Shown in pieces: positions 5,978-13,186 of a stretch of DNA of 24,040 nt. The stretch comes from a virus. The position numbers and the translations under genes are program-made. Positions within the stretch are counted from its first letter, which is position 1. Each line of letters begins with the position of its first letter. A model generated the notes under the pieces. That model had not been told where the DNA came from. It ran no database searches and saw only the letters and a list, made by a program, of their open reading frames with translations. Location: the IMG/VR virus record IMGVR_UViG_3300047481_001758, positions 1-24,040 of that record; one strand, given 5' to 3'.

Positions 5978-6122
5978 AGAAGCGGACAGAGTTGCTCTTG
6001 TCCGCACATTTATTTTTGCGTCGTATCTTGTTACAAACGTGGCGATTGTGGCAAACGCCTGGCGCCATTGGGACGACGGGCAACGATCTAGTTGCGTTCA
6101 AGCAATAAAAAAGGGAGTTTAA
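5907..6122 (+). CDS. Small membrane protein, 71 aa, cyanophage type
   Basis: The protein begins MSKKNKAWRIWAKALGAKES, has one hydrophobic segment (about residues 34-50, TFIFASYLVTNVAIVANAW) and ends in a basic tail. The WRIWAKALG start followed by KEADRVALVRT and a membrane span is a pattern I recall from small uncharacterised proteins in marine cyanophages; that match is from memory. The stop codon TAA (6120-6122) lies in the loop of a hairpin that also terminates the opposing unit. Its 5' end overlaps the preceding gene by 71 bases. Function unknown, probably in the inner membrane. Confidence 0.7.
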   Translation: MSKKNKAWRIWAKALGAKESSCHKEADRVALVRTFIFASYLVTNVAIVANAWRHWDDGQRSSCVQAIKKGV

Positions 6123-6129
6123 GCTCCCT
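6107..6129 (-). terminator. Shared terminator between convergent units
   Basis: AGGGAG (6112-6117) and CTCCCT (6124-6129) form a 6-bp stem. Read leftwards, the stem is followed by a run of T (the complement of AATAAAAAA), so it is a good intrinsic terminator for the minus-strand unit. It lies directly at the stop codon of the 55-aa gene. It may also stop the rightward unit, but there is no U tract on that side. Confidence 0.7.
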
Positions 6130-6296
6130 CAAGAAAGCCCGAAAAGCAAGGCCAACAGAAGAAGGCTTCCGCCTCCTCCATCTGGTTTGCCTTTTTGCTG
6201 TTTTTGCGTTTTGCGAGAGTTGCGTGAGCATTGACGCAACATTGACATTTTGCCGCCACGTTTTCGCGGTTGCAGCGGACGAAATTTTCTTGCCAT
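6129..6296 (-). CDS. Small basic protein with hydrophobic C-terminus, 55 aa
   Basis: The frame reads MARKFRPLQPRKRGGKMSML and continues with a basic, glutamine-rich middle. It ends in a glycine stretch and a leucine-rich tail (GGGGSLLLLALLFGLS). The composition is ordered (basic head, then Gly linker, then hydrophobic tail) and not what chance would give. The stop at 6129-6131 adjoins an intrinsic terminator on the same strand. No Shine-Dalgarno sequence is seen upstream. It could be a small membrane-associated protein. A competing minus-strand frame (6119-6442) gives a cysteine-rich product that looks unnatural. Confidence 0.5.
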   Translation of the reverse strand: MARKFRPLQPRKRGGKMSMLRQCSRNSRKTQKQQKGKPDGGGGSLLLLALLFGLS

Positions 6297-6299
6297 GGT

Positions 6300-6326
6300 G
6301 AAAGAAGGAAAGGGGCTCGCGCCCCT
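6300..6326 (-). terminator. Intrinsic terminator, leftward
   Basis: GGGGC (6312-6316), TCGC, GCCCC (6321-6325), extended by an A-T pair, is followed leftwards by TTTCCTTCTTTC. It sits between the 39-aa gene (ending at 6354) and the 55-aa gene (starting at 6296). Confidence 0.6.
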
Positions 6327-6353
6327 GTATTAAAGCCTAAAACCAGAGATTTG

Positions 6354-6473
6354 TCAAAACCAGTGGGGCTTGGGCACATAAGCAACGCCGCGATAGACGA
6401 GCGAAGCCATTTGTGCTTCACGCAAACGAGCTGCTTTCTCAAGCTGCTGCTTGATGAGGGCGAGTGGGTTCAT
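6354..6473 (-). CDS. Small DUF4278-like protein, 39 aa
   Basis: The protein begins MNPLALIKQQLEKAARLREAQ and ends in a short YRGVAYVPKPHWF. A helix followed by a YRG-x-x-Y motif is typical of tiny cyanophage and cyanobacterial proteins related to DUF4278. The frame stays open upstream to 6599, but the extra residues look like untranslated sequence and cross a hairpin cluster, so ATG 6473 is chosen. A GGGAA a few bases upstream may serve as ribosome binding site. Function unknown. Confidence 0.6.
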   Translation of the reverse strand: MNPLALIKQQLEKAARLREAQMASLVYRGVAYVPKPHWF

Positions 6474-6745
6474 GATGGTTCCCGATGATGCTGGTCCCGT
6501 TCCGTACCAGCCAGTCATGCGCCCCTTGCGGGGTGAACGTACCATCAGTGTAGCAAAGGGGAGGCTAGAGGAAGTTGAGGGCGCCGAGCGGGGCTTCAAT
6601 CCGCTTTATACGGCATTTCAGAGCAGGTCGGCCTGCTCCCCTCTTCCCCTGAAGGGAACAATGGCGCCTGAAACCATTGTTCCTTGTTGATCCAACGCTG
6701 GCCAGCGTGCTTCGCGAAAGCTTTGAAATCATAACATGCCTAGGT
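6474..6745. other. Non-coding hairpin cluster downstream of the terminase unit
   Basis: Five compact inverted repeats lie in 220 bases. They are GCTGGT/ACCAGC (6490-6495, 6506-6511), CCCC/GGGG (6522-6525, 6530-6533), GAGCAGG-TCGG-CCTGCTC (6621-6638), GGAACAATGG/CCATTGTTCC with a 9-base loop (6655-6683), and the palindrome ACGCTGGCCAGCGT (6695-6708). No convincing gene lies here; a 63-codon minus frame at 6565-6756 has poor composition. The position between terminase-region genes makes a packaging (cos/pac) site or a structured leader for the 39-aa gene possible. Confidence 0.5.
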
Positions 6746-7009
6746 TTAGGCGTCATATTCTTTTAAGGATTGCTCTTCGGGAAAGCTGCGGTCTCGGCAA
6801 TAGTCATCTTCTTCTCCCCCATCGCTTTCCAGGGCAGCAAGCTCAGCTTGTCTTAGCTGCTTTGCATAAGCCTTGAGCTTGGGCAGAAGCGTGGGAATAT
6901 AGAGATGTTCAGCGGCAAGAAGCTGAAGGCAAGTTTGCTTGCTAGTGGTGCCATTCATTAATAGTGCAACAAGAAACTGAGTCTCTTGCATGTTTAAATT
7001 ACAGCTCAT
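6746..7009 (-). CDS. Hypothetical protein downstream of the large terminase, 87 aa
   Basis: The protein begins MSCNLNMQETQFLVALLMNG and is helical, with a possible helix-turn-helix-like region (TQFLVALLMNGTTSKQTCLQL) and an acidic tail (DGGEEDDY). It follows the large terminase gene on the same strand after 34 bases. Size, helices and position would allow a small terminase subunit, but that subunit usually precedes the large one and I see no clear motif. M7 (6991) is an alternative start. Confidence 0.6.
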   Translation of the reverse strand: MSCNLNMQETQFLVALLMNGTTSKQTCLQLLAAEHLYIPTLLPKLKAYAKQLRQAELAALESDGGEEDDYCRDRSFPEEQSLKEYDA

Positions 7010-7043
7010 CGCGTTATGAGAGAACTATTGTTTGAAAATCATA

Positions 7044-8411
7044 CTAGGAGATTAGGCTTTCAATCCATCCGATGTCGTCGTCTTTACTAGCAGCAAGAAT
7101 TGCACCTGCCATTGCAAATGCCAAGTCGTCAATTCCTGATGCCTTGCCACCAGTTACACTCCATTGTCCGCTGGGTTTATAAATGACAGTGAGATTTTTG
7201 AGCTGCATAATTGCTTTCTCATGGCGATAGACGTTGATTTGCCCTGCATTGAATAGTTCTCGCATCTTGCTGAATGCTTTCATCTTGGAGCTGACGGTCC
7301 AAGTGAGTTCCGTGATAGGCAAATCACTGGCCAAGCTTTGAATGGTGCCAGCACTATTAAACTGGTCCATCACGATGGTGTCAAAAACATATAGGCGATG
7401 CTGCTCCTTAATCCAATCTTCCACTGCATTAATATTCACTTCCATTCTTCCATTGATTTCAAAATCAGCCACGAAGGAGTGGAATTTGTCTACGACTAAC
7501 GTGCCGTTCTCATAGTGAACAATACAAGCAGTGTAGTCGTCACGGCCAACGCCACCACGGGCGGGGTCAAGGGCAAGAACGTAAGCGCCTTGGAATTCAG
7601 GACGGGGAGGGAGGGCAGCGCGACGATCATCAACGCAGGCATCAATAACATCGCTTGCAACAAGGGCTGAAAGATTGCTCGCGAATTGCGCCCCGTACTC
7701 AACTTTAAACTTCTCAGGATCGCGCTGCCTTTCAGTTTCAAGAAACTCTTGCGAAATGCTTGGGTTCATCTCCCATGTTGGGAGATTCACAGCCTGCATG
7801 AAAGGAAAACGGCCTGAGCTTGCTTCTTTGAAATGCTGATAGAAGATGCCGTCTGTTAACCATGGAGAGGAGAGTTCAAGGATGCGTCCCTTCCCCCCGA
7901 ACTGAGCAATGGCAGGAGAAAGTGCGTCATAAATGCCACGTCCTCCACTATTTGCATCACCTTCAGTGGCAAATGCAAGTTCGTCAAATACTGCGCCTGC
8001 ACAAGCAAGACCACGAGCAGCACGTCCCGATGTGGGAATAGCCTTAAACACGCAATTGTTGCTCAGTTCAATGATGTCGGCGGTTTCACGAACAATTTCC
8101 TGTGCGAATGGGCTATCAAGAATGAGCTGACGAATGTTATTTAGAGCAATTCGAGCCTGGTCTTGGCTGTTTGCAACTGTCACGATGTACCATTTCTCTC
8201 CTTTCCTTACGCGCCTGCGATATTCATCCTCTAAGACAAAGCACATATACACGCAAGCCACTGCTGCCATGACGGTCTTGCCTGATCGTCGCCCCAGAGC
8301 CCACACTGCATGGCTTTTGTCGGGCTGGAAGAAGGTGTCAAGGATTTGGGCCTGCCTCGGATAGAGGTCGAGTTTGAGGGCGTGCCTTGAGAAGTCAGAA
8401 CATTTCAGCAT
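7044..8411 (-). CDS. terL: Terminase large subunit (TerL)
   Basis: The 455-residue protein is the DNA-packaging motor, which cuts concatemeric phage DNA and pumps it into the prohead through the portal. The ATPase domain shows Walker A G40-R-R-S-G-K-T46 and Walker B AVFD143-E144. The C-terminal RNase H-like nuclease domain shows acidic residues in LALD282PARGG, IVMDQFNS and GIDDLAFA. The length is normal for a phage TerL. It is read leftwards, opposite to the portal, and overlaps the preceding nuclease-like gene by 17 bases. Confidence 0.93.
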   Translation of the reverse strand: MLKCSDFSRHALKLDLYPRQAQILDTFFQPDKSHAVWALGRRSGKTVMAAVACVYMCFVLEDEYRRRVRKGEKWYIVTVANSQDQARIALNNIRQLILDSPFAQEIVRETADIIELSNNCVFKAIPTSGRAARGLACAGAVFDELAFATEGDANSGGRGIYDALSPAIAQFGGKGRILELSSPWLTDGIFYQHFKEASSGRFPFMQAVNLPTWEMNPSISQEFLETERQRDPEKFKVEYGAQFASNLSALVASDVIDACVDDRRAALPPRPEFQGAYVLALDPARGGVGRDDYTACIVHYENGTLVVDKFHSFVADFEINGRMEVNINAVEDWIKEQHRLYVFDTIVMDQFNSAGTIQSLASDLPITELTWTVSSKMKAFSKMRELFNAGQINVYRHEKAIMQLKNLTVIYKPSGQWSVTGGKASGIDDLAFAMAGAILAASKDDDIGWIESLIS

Positions 8412-8910
8412 GGCGCAAGTCTACAAGAGGAAGCAATGCGGATTGCGGAACAAAATATGCGGGCCTTCCACCTGCAGGATCTTTCCTCCATTGTTCCTTC
8501 ATTGCATCTTCACTGCTTATCCACCCATGGAGAAGAGTGATTTTGTTTTGAATTGTAACCAATACTAGTATTTTCCCAGGCTTCTCATCTAACTGGCAAA
8601 TGAGATCATAGTCATGGCGCGAGCGTGTCTTAATGTCAATATTGGGAGGAAGATCACAAGACCCTCGTTTTGCCTCTGTTTCCCGGTAGAGAAACTCCCG
8701 TAGCTGGAGATAATCTGCCACTGCTAGCTCTCCTGCAGCGCCAAGCTTGTGAAAGAACAGCGCCCTGTCGCCATTGGCCGGGCCTCCATTGCGCCCCTTT
8801 AAGCCTTTTAGCTCGTTGACGTACTGCCTTCGCAACGCTTCTGCCCGTACAAGCGCCTTGTCTTCCTCGCAAAATGCGAAAACAAGCGGAGAGTTGGCCA
8901 TGGTGTGCAT
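8395..8910 (-). CDS. Putative PD-(D/E)XK-like nuclease
   Basis: The 171-residue protein has a helix with a conserved-type glutamate (GAAGELAVADYL, about residues 57-68), followed by PPNIDIKTRSR and LVLVTIQNK. The order E...D-I-K...Q-x-K fits a PD-(D/E)XK restriction-endonuclease-like core, in which D-I-K would be the variant of (E/D)-x-K. The assignment comes from motif spacing only. Gene order suggests a role in DNA processing or packaging with TerL, whose start it overlaps by 17 bases. M4 (8901) is an alternative start, and neither start has a good Shine-Dalgarno sequence. Confidence 0.55.
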   Translation of the reverse strand: MHTMANSPLVFAFCEEDKALVRAEALRRQYVNELKGLKGRNGGPANGDRALFFHKLGAAGELAVADYLQLREFLYRETEAKRGSCDLPPNIDIKTRSRHDYDLICQLDEKPGKILVLVTIQNKITLLHGWISSEDAMKEQWRKDPAGGRPAYFVPQSALLPLVDLRHAEMF

Positions 8911-8911
8911 A

Positions 8912-8931
8912 GGCTACGTGCCAATGTAGCC
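8912..8931. promoter_or_regulatory. Inverted repeat between divergent packaging and portal units
   Basis: GGCTAC (8912-8917) and GTAGCC (8926-8931) form a perfect inverted repeat with an 8-base spacer. They lie in the 66-bp gap between the leftward nuclease/TerL unit and the rightward portal unit. The gap must hold promoters for both or be read through. No consensus -35/-10 pair was found. Confidence 0.3.
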
Positions 8932-8976
8932 AGCTCTTAGAATAAAAGCAACACATCATGGCCATAAAGAAAGCTT

Positions 8977-11064
8977 ATGGAAGGCGAAGCAATTGATCTC
9001 GGCCACGTTGGCAGTGGCGGCGTAAGGGCTGATGGTCTTCAAAACGTGCTCATCGGCATGGGCACTGGCCGTGACAAAGGGCAATATACTAAAACTACAG
9101 CCACTGTTTTTCTTGCGCAAGAAGAACTAGAAAATCTTTATGGTGAATGGCTTCCTCGTCGTATTGTTGACATTTATGCTGATCAAGCCACTCGCAAAGG
9201 CTTCAAAGTATTGTTTGGCGGAGAAGGCGTTAGGGCCGAAGAAGTGCAAGGCATTGAGCAAGTAATTGAAGACTTATACATCCTTGAACATCTCAACCTC
9301 GCAGCCAAAAACTCCCGCCTTTATGGGGGTGCTTGTCTACTTCTTTTTATTGACGATGGGCGTCCCGCTTACATGCCTGTCGATAAACGTAACATCCGTC
9401 GCGTTGAAGAAATTGAATGTCTTGATAGATGGCAAATTGCACCAGTTATCAACGAAGAAAACCTCTACGACTATTCAAAAGCCAATTATTATCAGATCAT
9501 CTCTGGTGATTTAATTAACCAGCCACAACTCGCTTATATTCACAAAGACAGGATTCTTCGTTTTGACGGAGACTGGCTGCCCTATCGCGTGAGGCAAAGG
9601 AACTATGGGTGGGGTATGAGCAGTTTGCAAACTGTTTATGACAGTTTTCGGCATTATTGGACTGGCTTGAATTCGGCAGCAACGCTCCTCACTGAATTTG
9701 ATATTTTTGTGCATAAAGTGAGGGGACTTGCGGCAATGCTTGCTGCTGGCAAGGAAAGCTCCATCCGTGACCGACTGCAAGTGAATGATATGAGCAAGAG
9801 CATTTATCGCGGCTATGCGATTGATGCGGAGAAAGAAGAGCTTGAATTCATTAGTCGCAACTTTGGTGGCATTGGAGAAATTTTAGAGAAGCTGCGCGTT
9901 GATATTATTGGCGCCAGCAAGATTCCTCACACTGTTTTGTTTGGTGAAAGCCCTGGTGGACTTGGTTCCACTGGTCGCAGTGAAGAGCGTGATTTTGCAA
10001 AGACGCTAGCTGATTATCAAAGCGTTCATTTCAAGCGCCCGATGAAGAAGCTGCTTGAATACATCATGCTCAGTAAAGAAGGGCCGACAAAAGGAGAACT
10101 GCCCGAATCATGGCGCATCTCCTTCAATCCATTGTTCGAGCTTAATGAGCGCGAAATGGCTGACGTGCGGGCGCGTGTGGCGGCTGTGGATGGTCGCTAC
10201 ATCCAGCTAGGCGTGCTGAGTCCGAAGGAGGTGGCAGATGCTCGCTATGGCGGTTCTGAATGGAGCATGGAGCTTACGCTTGACCCGTCCGTAGTGCGGG
10301 AACTTCCCACTCAAGCCGGGGGTGGTTCCACTCAGGATGGGGGTGGTTCTGGAAAGATGGCAGTGCCTCCTGGTGGCCGCGATCCCATGAATGAGGAGAA
10401 TGGCACGCTTCCCATGGACGGGAGCAGGGAAGTGACAGACTCAGCTTCGCTTCATCTGTCGGGCGATCTTGAGAAAGTTCGTGGCGATGTCAAATTCACT
10501 GACAAGGCTCTTCATTCACGAGCAGTGAGTGCCGCCAAAGCTAAGTTCAAAGTGTGGCCGTCTGCTTATGCCAGTGGTTACGTCGTGCAACAGTACAAGC
10601 AAATGTACAAGAAGAAGCATGGCTCATTGAGCGGAGCCTTTAAGAACGACGAGCAAGAGCTTCATGCTGATGATCTTGATAAGTGGTTCAAGGAAAAATG
10701 GGTGAGAATTGGTGCCAATGGTGAAATCCTTGGTCCCTGTGGCGCTCGTGAAGAGAAAGAAGGCAAGCCCAAATGTCTTCCTCAAGCCAAGGCTCAAGCC
10801 ATGAGCAAAGAAGAGCGGCAAACAATCGTTGCTCGCAAGCGCAAAGCCGATCCCGATCCAGAGCGCAAAGGACCAGCCAAAAATGTGAGCAGCAAAGTTG
10901 ATGCGCTTGAGCCAATGAAAGTGGAAGGTCTCATCCTTTCTGACGTGGACGAAGCATCGCTGATTAGTCCAGAAGACATTGACGCTGCATTGAATCAATG
11001 GAAGGAGGAAGCTCCTGAGCGTTTCAAGGATATTCTGGAGGCTGAAGATGCAAGGCCTGAATGA
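8977..11064 (+). CDS. Portal protein (DUF1073-type) with extra C-terminal domain
   Basis: The 695-residue protein forms the dodecameric portal ring through which DNA enters and leaves the head. The N-terminal ~440 residues match the DUF1073 portal family in pattern: an N-terminal GMGTGRDK, then LPRRIVDIYADQATRKGF, then IPHTVLFGESPGGLGSTGRSE. A (GGGS)2-like linker at residues 448-459 leads to a C-terminal domain (about 500-645). That domain has the blocks AKAKFKVWPSAYASGYVVQQY, DLDKWFKEKWVRIG and CGAREEKEGKPKCLPQAKA. It resembles DUF5872-type phage domains of unknown function. The portal fold's Pfam family is also labelled Acb1-like, but that does not imply anti-defence activity. The gene overlaps the next by 17 bases. 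The Shine-Dalgarno sequence (AAAGAAAG) is weak. Confidence 0.85.
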   Translation: MEGEAIDLGHVGSGGVRADGLQNVLIGMGTGRDKGQYTKTTATVFLAQEELENLYGEWLPRRIVDIYADQATRKGFKVLFGGEGVRAEEVQGIEQVIEDLYILEHLNLAAKNSRLYGGACLLLFIDDGRPAYMPVDKRNIRRVEEIECLDRWQIAPVINEENLYDYSKANYYQIISGDLINQPQLAYIHKDRILRFDGDWLPYRVRQRNYGWGMSSLQTVYDSFRHYWTGLNSAATLLTEFDIFVHKVRGLAAMLAAGKESSIRDRLQVNDMSKSIYRGYAIDAEKEELEFISRNFGGIGEILEKLRVDIIGASKIPHTVLFGESPGGLGSTGRSEERDFAKTLADYQSVHFKRPMKKLLEYIMLSKEGPTKGELPESWRISFNPLFELNEREMADVRARVAAVDGRYIQLGVLSPKEVADARYGGSEWSMELTLDPSVVRELPTQAGGGSTQDGGGSGKMAVPPGGRDPMNEENGTLPMDGSREVTDSASLHLSGDLEKVRGDVKFTDKALHSRAVSAAKAKFKVWPSAYASGYVVQQYKQMYKKKHGSLSGAFKNDEQELHADDLDKWFKEKWVRIGANGEILGPCGAREEKEGKPKCLPQAKAQAMSKEERQTIVARKRKADPDPERKGPAKNVSSKVDALEPMKVEGLILSDVDEASLISPEDIDAALNQWKEEAPERFKDILEAEDARPE

Positions 11065-11731
11065 TTTATCAACGTTCGCTGCCGCTCTTGAACTGCGTCT
11101 TGATGAATCCTCATGGCGCTACGACCCCGTTACTGGCCGTTATCGCGGAAGTAACGGACGCTTCCTTAGTCAGTCTGCCGTTGAAGCTTTGGTGGATGGT
11201 CGAATTAACAAGCTTGGCACTTTGCTACGTCGTCTTACAAACATGCTTGGCAACGGCGATATTACGCTGGTTCAATGGCAGGAAAGCGTGAGGGAAGCGC
11301 TTAAGCTTGCTCATGTACAAGCAGCAATCATTGGCAATGGTGGCAGGGACAATATGCAGGCTTCAGATTGGGGCCGCATTGGCCAGAGGCTTCGTGCGGA
11401 ATACCGTTATTTGGAGGGTTTTGCTCGCGATCTTCTGGCTGGGAGCATTTCTGCTCCCATGGCTATTGCTCGTATCGGCATGTATTCTCAAGCTGTGCGA
11501 GGTTCTTACTGGGAAGGCAGTGCAATTCGACAAGAGCGACAAGGCTATAGCTTGATGCGACGCATCCTTGATCCACAGGCAAAGCATTGTGAGGATTGCG
11601 TGCGCTTTGCCGCGAGGGGCGTTGTTCCCATTGGAAGCTTGCCAATGCCAGGACAGCGATGTGCGTGCCTTTCTAATTGCAGATGCCGCGTACAATACAT
11701 GCGTCAACAAGCGCCAGTCGTGGCCGTTTGA
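11048..11731 (+). CDS. Minor head (MuF/SPP1 gp7-like) morphogenesis protein
   Basis: This 227-residue protein is mostly helical. It ends in the cysteine-rich signature of MuF-type minor head proteins: C-E-D-C (KHCEDCVRFAA), then PGQRC, then NCRCRVQY. Such proteins are encoded next to the portal and are packaged in the head. The start overlaps the portal stop by 17 bases, and GGAGG lies seven bases upstream of ATG 11048, a good ribosome binding site. It is the last head gene before the carbohydrate cassette. Confidence 0.75.
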   Translation: MQGLNDLSTFAAALELRLDESSWRYDPVTGRYRGSNGRFLSQSAVEALVDGRINKLGTLLRRLTNMLGNGDITLVQWQESVREALKLAHVQAAIIGNGGRDNMQASDWGRIGQRLRAEYRYLEGFARDLLAGSISAPMAIARIGMYSQAVRGSYWEGSAIRQERQGYSLMRRILDPQAKHCEDCVRFAARGVVPIGSLPMPGQRCACLSNCRCRVQYMRQQAPVVAV

Positions 11732-11733
11732 AC

Positions 11734-12459
11734 ATGGACGTTTTGGTTGGAAGCACGGGCTTGATTGGCAGCGTGCTTCGTGAACATCACGAGTTTGATT
11801 GCCGCTTTAATTCCGAGAACATTCACCTTGCACCATTGATAAAGGGAGATGTTGACAAGCTTTACTTGGCTTGTTTGCCGGCGGAAAAATGGAAGGCAAA
11901 CCAAGCCCCTATGGATGACTTCAACAATATGTATCACGTCGTTACAAAAATAAGACTATGGAAACCGAGGGAAATCATTCTCTATTCCACCATTGATATT
12001 TACAGCCAAACTTGCAAATATGTGCAAAACTTCCCTGAAATTCACGGGATTGACTATGGCTCTGTTCGTTATATTTTTGAAATGCTAGTCAGGGGCACTT
12101 TCCCTGAATCAATTATCACCATTATTCGCCTTCCTGCATTATTCCATCGGCGCATTAAAAAGAACGTGCTGTTTGATCTTCTCAACAAAAATAACGTAGA
12201 GAAGATTAACGCAAATTCAGCTTATCAATGGTACGATTTAAATGATCTATGGGCCGACACTGAAGCCTGCAGAAAAGGAGAAGAGCATCAGTGGTTTCCT
12301 GAGCCTGTTGAAACCTTAGAAATTATTGACAAATGGTTCCCATGGGCAAGGGAAATAGTTGATTGTGGCAAGCGTGTTGAATACAATTACGCTCCATATT
12401 CTGCTAGCAAAGAAGAAACAATGAAGAAGATGGGAGCTTTGATTGATGCTTGGAATTAG
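11734..12459 (+). CDS. NAD(P)-dependent epimerase/dehydratase-like (SDR) protein
   Basis: The protein has 241 residues from ATG 11734. Its N-terminus has the Rossmann motif G6-x-x-G9-x-x-G12 (VGSTGLIGS). A YSTIDIYS strand and YGSVR follow, the latter placed like the SDR Y-x3-K motif but with Arg instead of Lys. Extended SDR enzymes modify nucleotide sugars, so a role in making or altering a sugar is likely. The Arg could mean altered chemistry. The frame is open upstream to 11677 inside the minor head gene. ATG 11734 follows that gene's stop by two bases and starts the Rossmann strand cleanly. It overlaps the next gene by 14 bases. Confidence 0.7.
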   Translation: MDVLVGSTGLIGSVLREHHEFDCRFNSENIHLAPLIKGDVDKLYLACLPAEKWKANQAPMDDFNNMYHVVTKIRLWKPREIILYSTIDIYSQTCKYVQNFPEIHGIDYGSVRYIFEMLVRGTFPESIITIIRLPALFHRRIKKNVLFDLLNKNNVEKINANSAYQWYDLNDLWADTEACRKGEEHQWFPEPVETLEIIDKWFPWAREIVDCGKRVEYNYAPYSASKEETMKKMGALIDAWN

Positions 12460-13186
12460 TGCCATTGGCTGGAAGGATGAAGAGGAGCATGAAATCTTAA
12501 GTGCCAATGCTGGCGCTTTCAATTTCATTGAGCTAGTACCGTCTCGCATCTTCGCCAGAAATGAAGACTTTGGCGACATCGCAAAACGCTACAGAGAGGA
12601 TTATGGACTCTGGGCATATTCAGCTCAAGCATTATTTTATGACAGTGCGGTGCAAAGCTTTGAAGACACTGCTGCCACTCAAGAGCATTTGTTGCGAGTG
12701 GTGAGGCTAGGTTCGTTAATGGGCATCAAACGCTTTGTGCTTGGCAGCCCTGCATTGCGCAGGGGGAGCCCGTCAAGCCTGATGGAAACTCTTAAGCGTA
12801 TGGATTCAATCCTAGAAGCAAACGACGCCATCCTTTGCATTGAACCCATTGCTAAAGCATTTGGTGGAAAGTATTTCTATACAGTCGAGGAGATTATCAA
12901 TCACATTGATTTTTACAATTTGCACAACGTAAAGACAATGCTTGATACAAATAATGCTTGGTTACAGGGCGATAGCCCGACAAAGATTATTAAACATTAC
13001 TTCCGCTTCATTGCACATGTTCATATCAGTGACACTGACAATGGTCCCATTTTGAACCAGTATGAACACAGACAAATTAAACAACTCTTAGTTGCAAGTA
13101 GTTACCAAGGCGGAATCACTCGCGAGCTTATAAATGTTTCTCAGCACCATCGAGAATACCCGTTGTTTAGGCAGCTTTATGGCTGA
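12446..13186 (+). CDS. Sugar phosphate isomerase/epimerase-like TIM barrel
   Basis: The protein has 246 residues from ATG 12446. It fits the xylose-isomerase-like/AP endonuclease 2 superfamily, with metal-site residues in order: E133 (LCIEPIAK), D167 (MLDTNNAW) and H191/H193/D196 (AHVHISDTD). These enzymes isomerise or epimerise sugars through a divalent metal. Beside an SDR enzyme and a FAD oxidoreductase, a role in a sugar or cyclitol pathway is likely; the substrate is unknown. GGGAG lies about 11 bases upstream. The C-terminus meets the opposing FAD gene, with a 10-base tail-to-tail overlap. Confidence 0.7.
   Translation: MLGISAIGWKDEEEHEILSANAGAFNFIELVPSRIFARNEDFGDIAKRYREDYGLWAYSAQALFYDSAVQSFEDTAATQEHLLRVVRLGSLMGIKRFVLGSPALRRGSPSSLMETLKRMDSILEANDAILCIEPIAKAFGGKYFYTVEEIINHIDFYNLHNVKTMLDTNNAWLQGDSPTKIIKHYFRFIAHVHISDTDNGPILNQYEHRQIKQLLVASSYQGGITRELINVSQHHREYPLFRQLYG

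Noticed and set aside
6107-6113. A second A AAA AAG heptamer, in phase at the end of the 71-aa membrane protein gene, with an open -1 frame to 6301
   Set aside because: The A run is the T tail of the leftward terminator, the stem starts with no spacer, and the -1 product (Phe/Cys/Leu-rich) is unlike a real protein and opposes the 55-aa gene.
10318-10353. Near-repeat GGGGGTGGTTC pair taken as a possible DNA repeat element
   Set aside because: It is explained by the coding of a Gly-Gly-Gly-Ser linker in the portal protein.
8977-11064. Anti-CBASS role suggested by the Acb1-like label of the portal's protein family
   Set aside because: The label reflects a shared family name; length, position next to TerL and the minor head gene, and motifs all point to a portal.
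11061-11291. Alternative start ATGA at the portal stop, in another frame
   Set aside because: The frame at 11048 has a proper GGAGG site and encodes the MuF-like protein; the 11061 frame is an unselected shadow.
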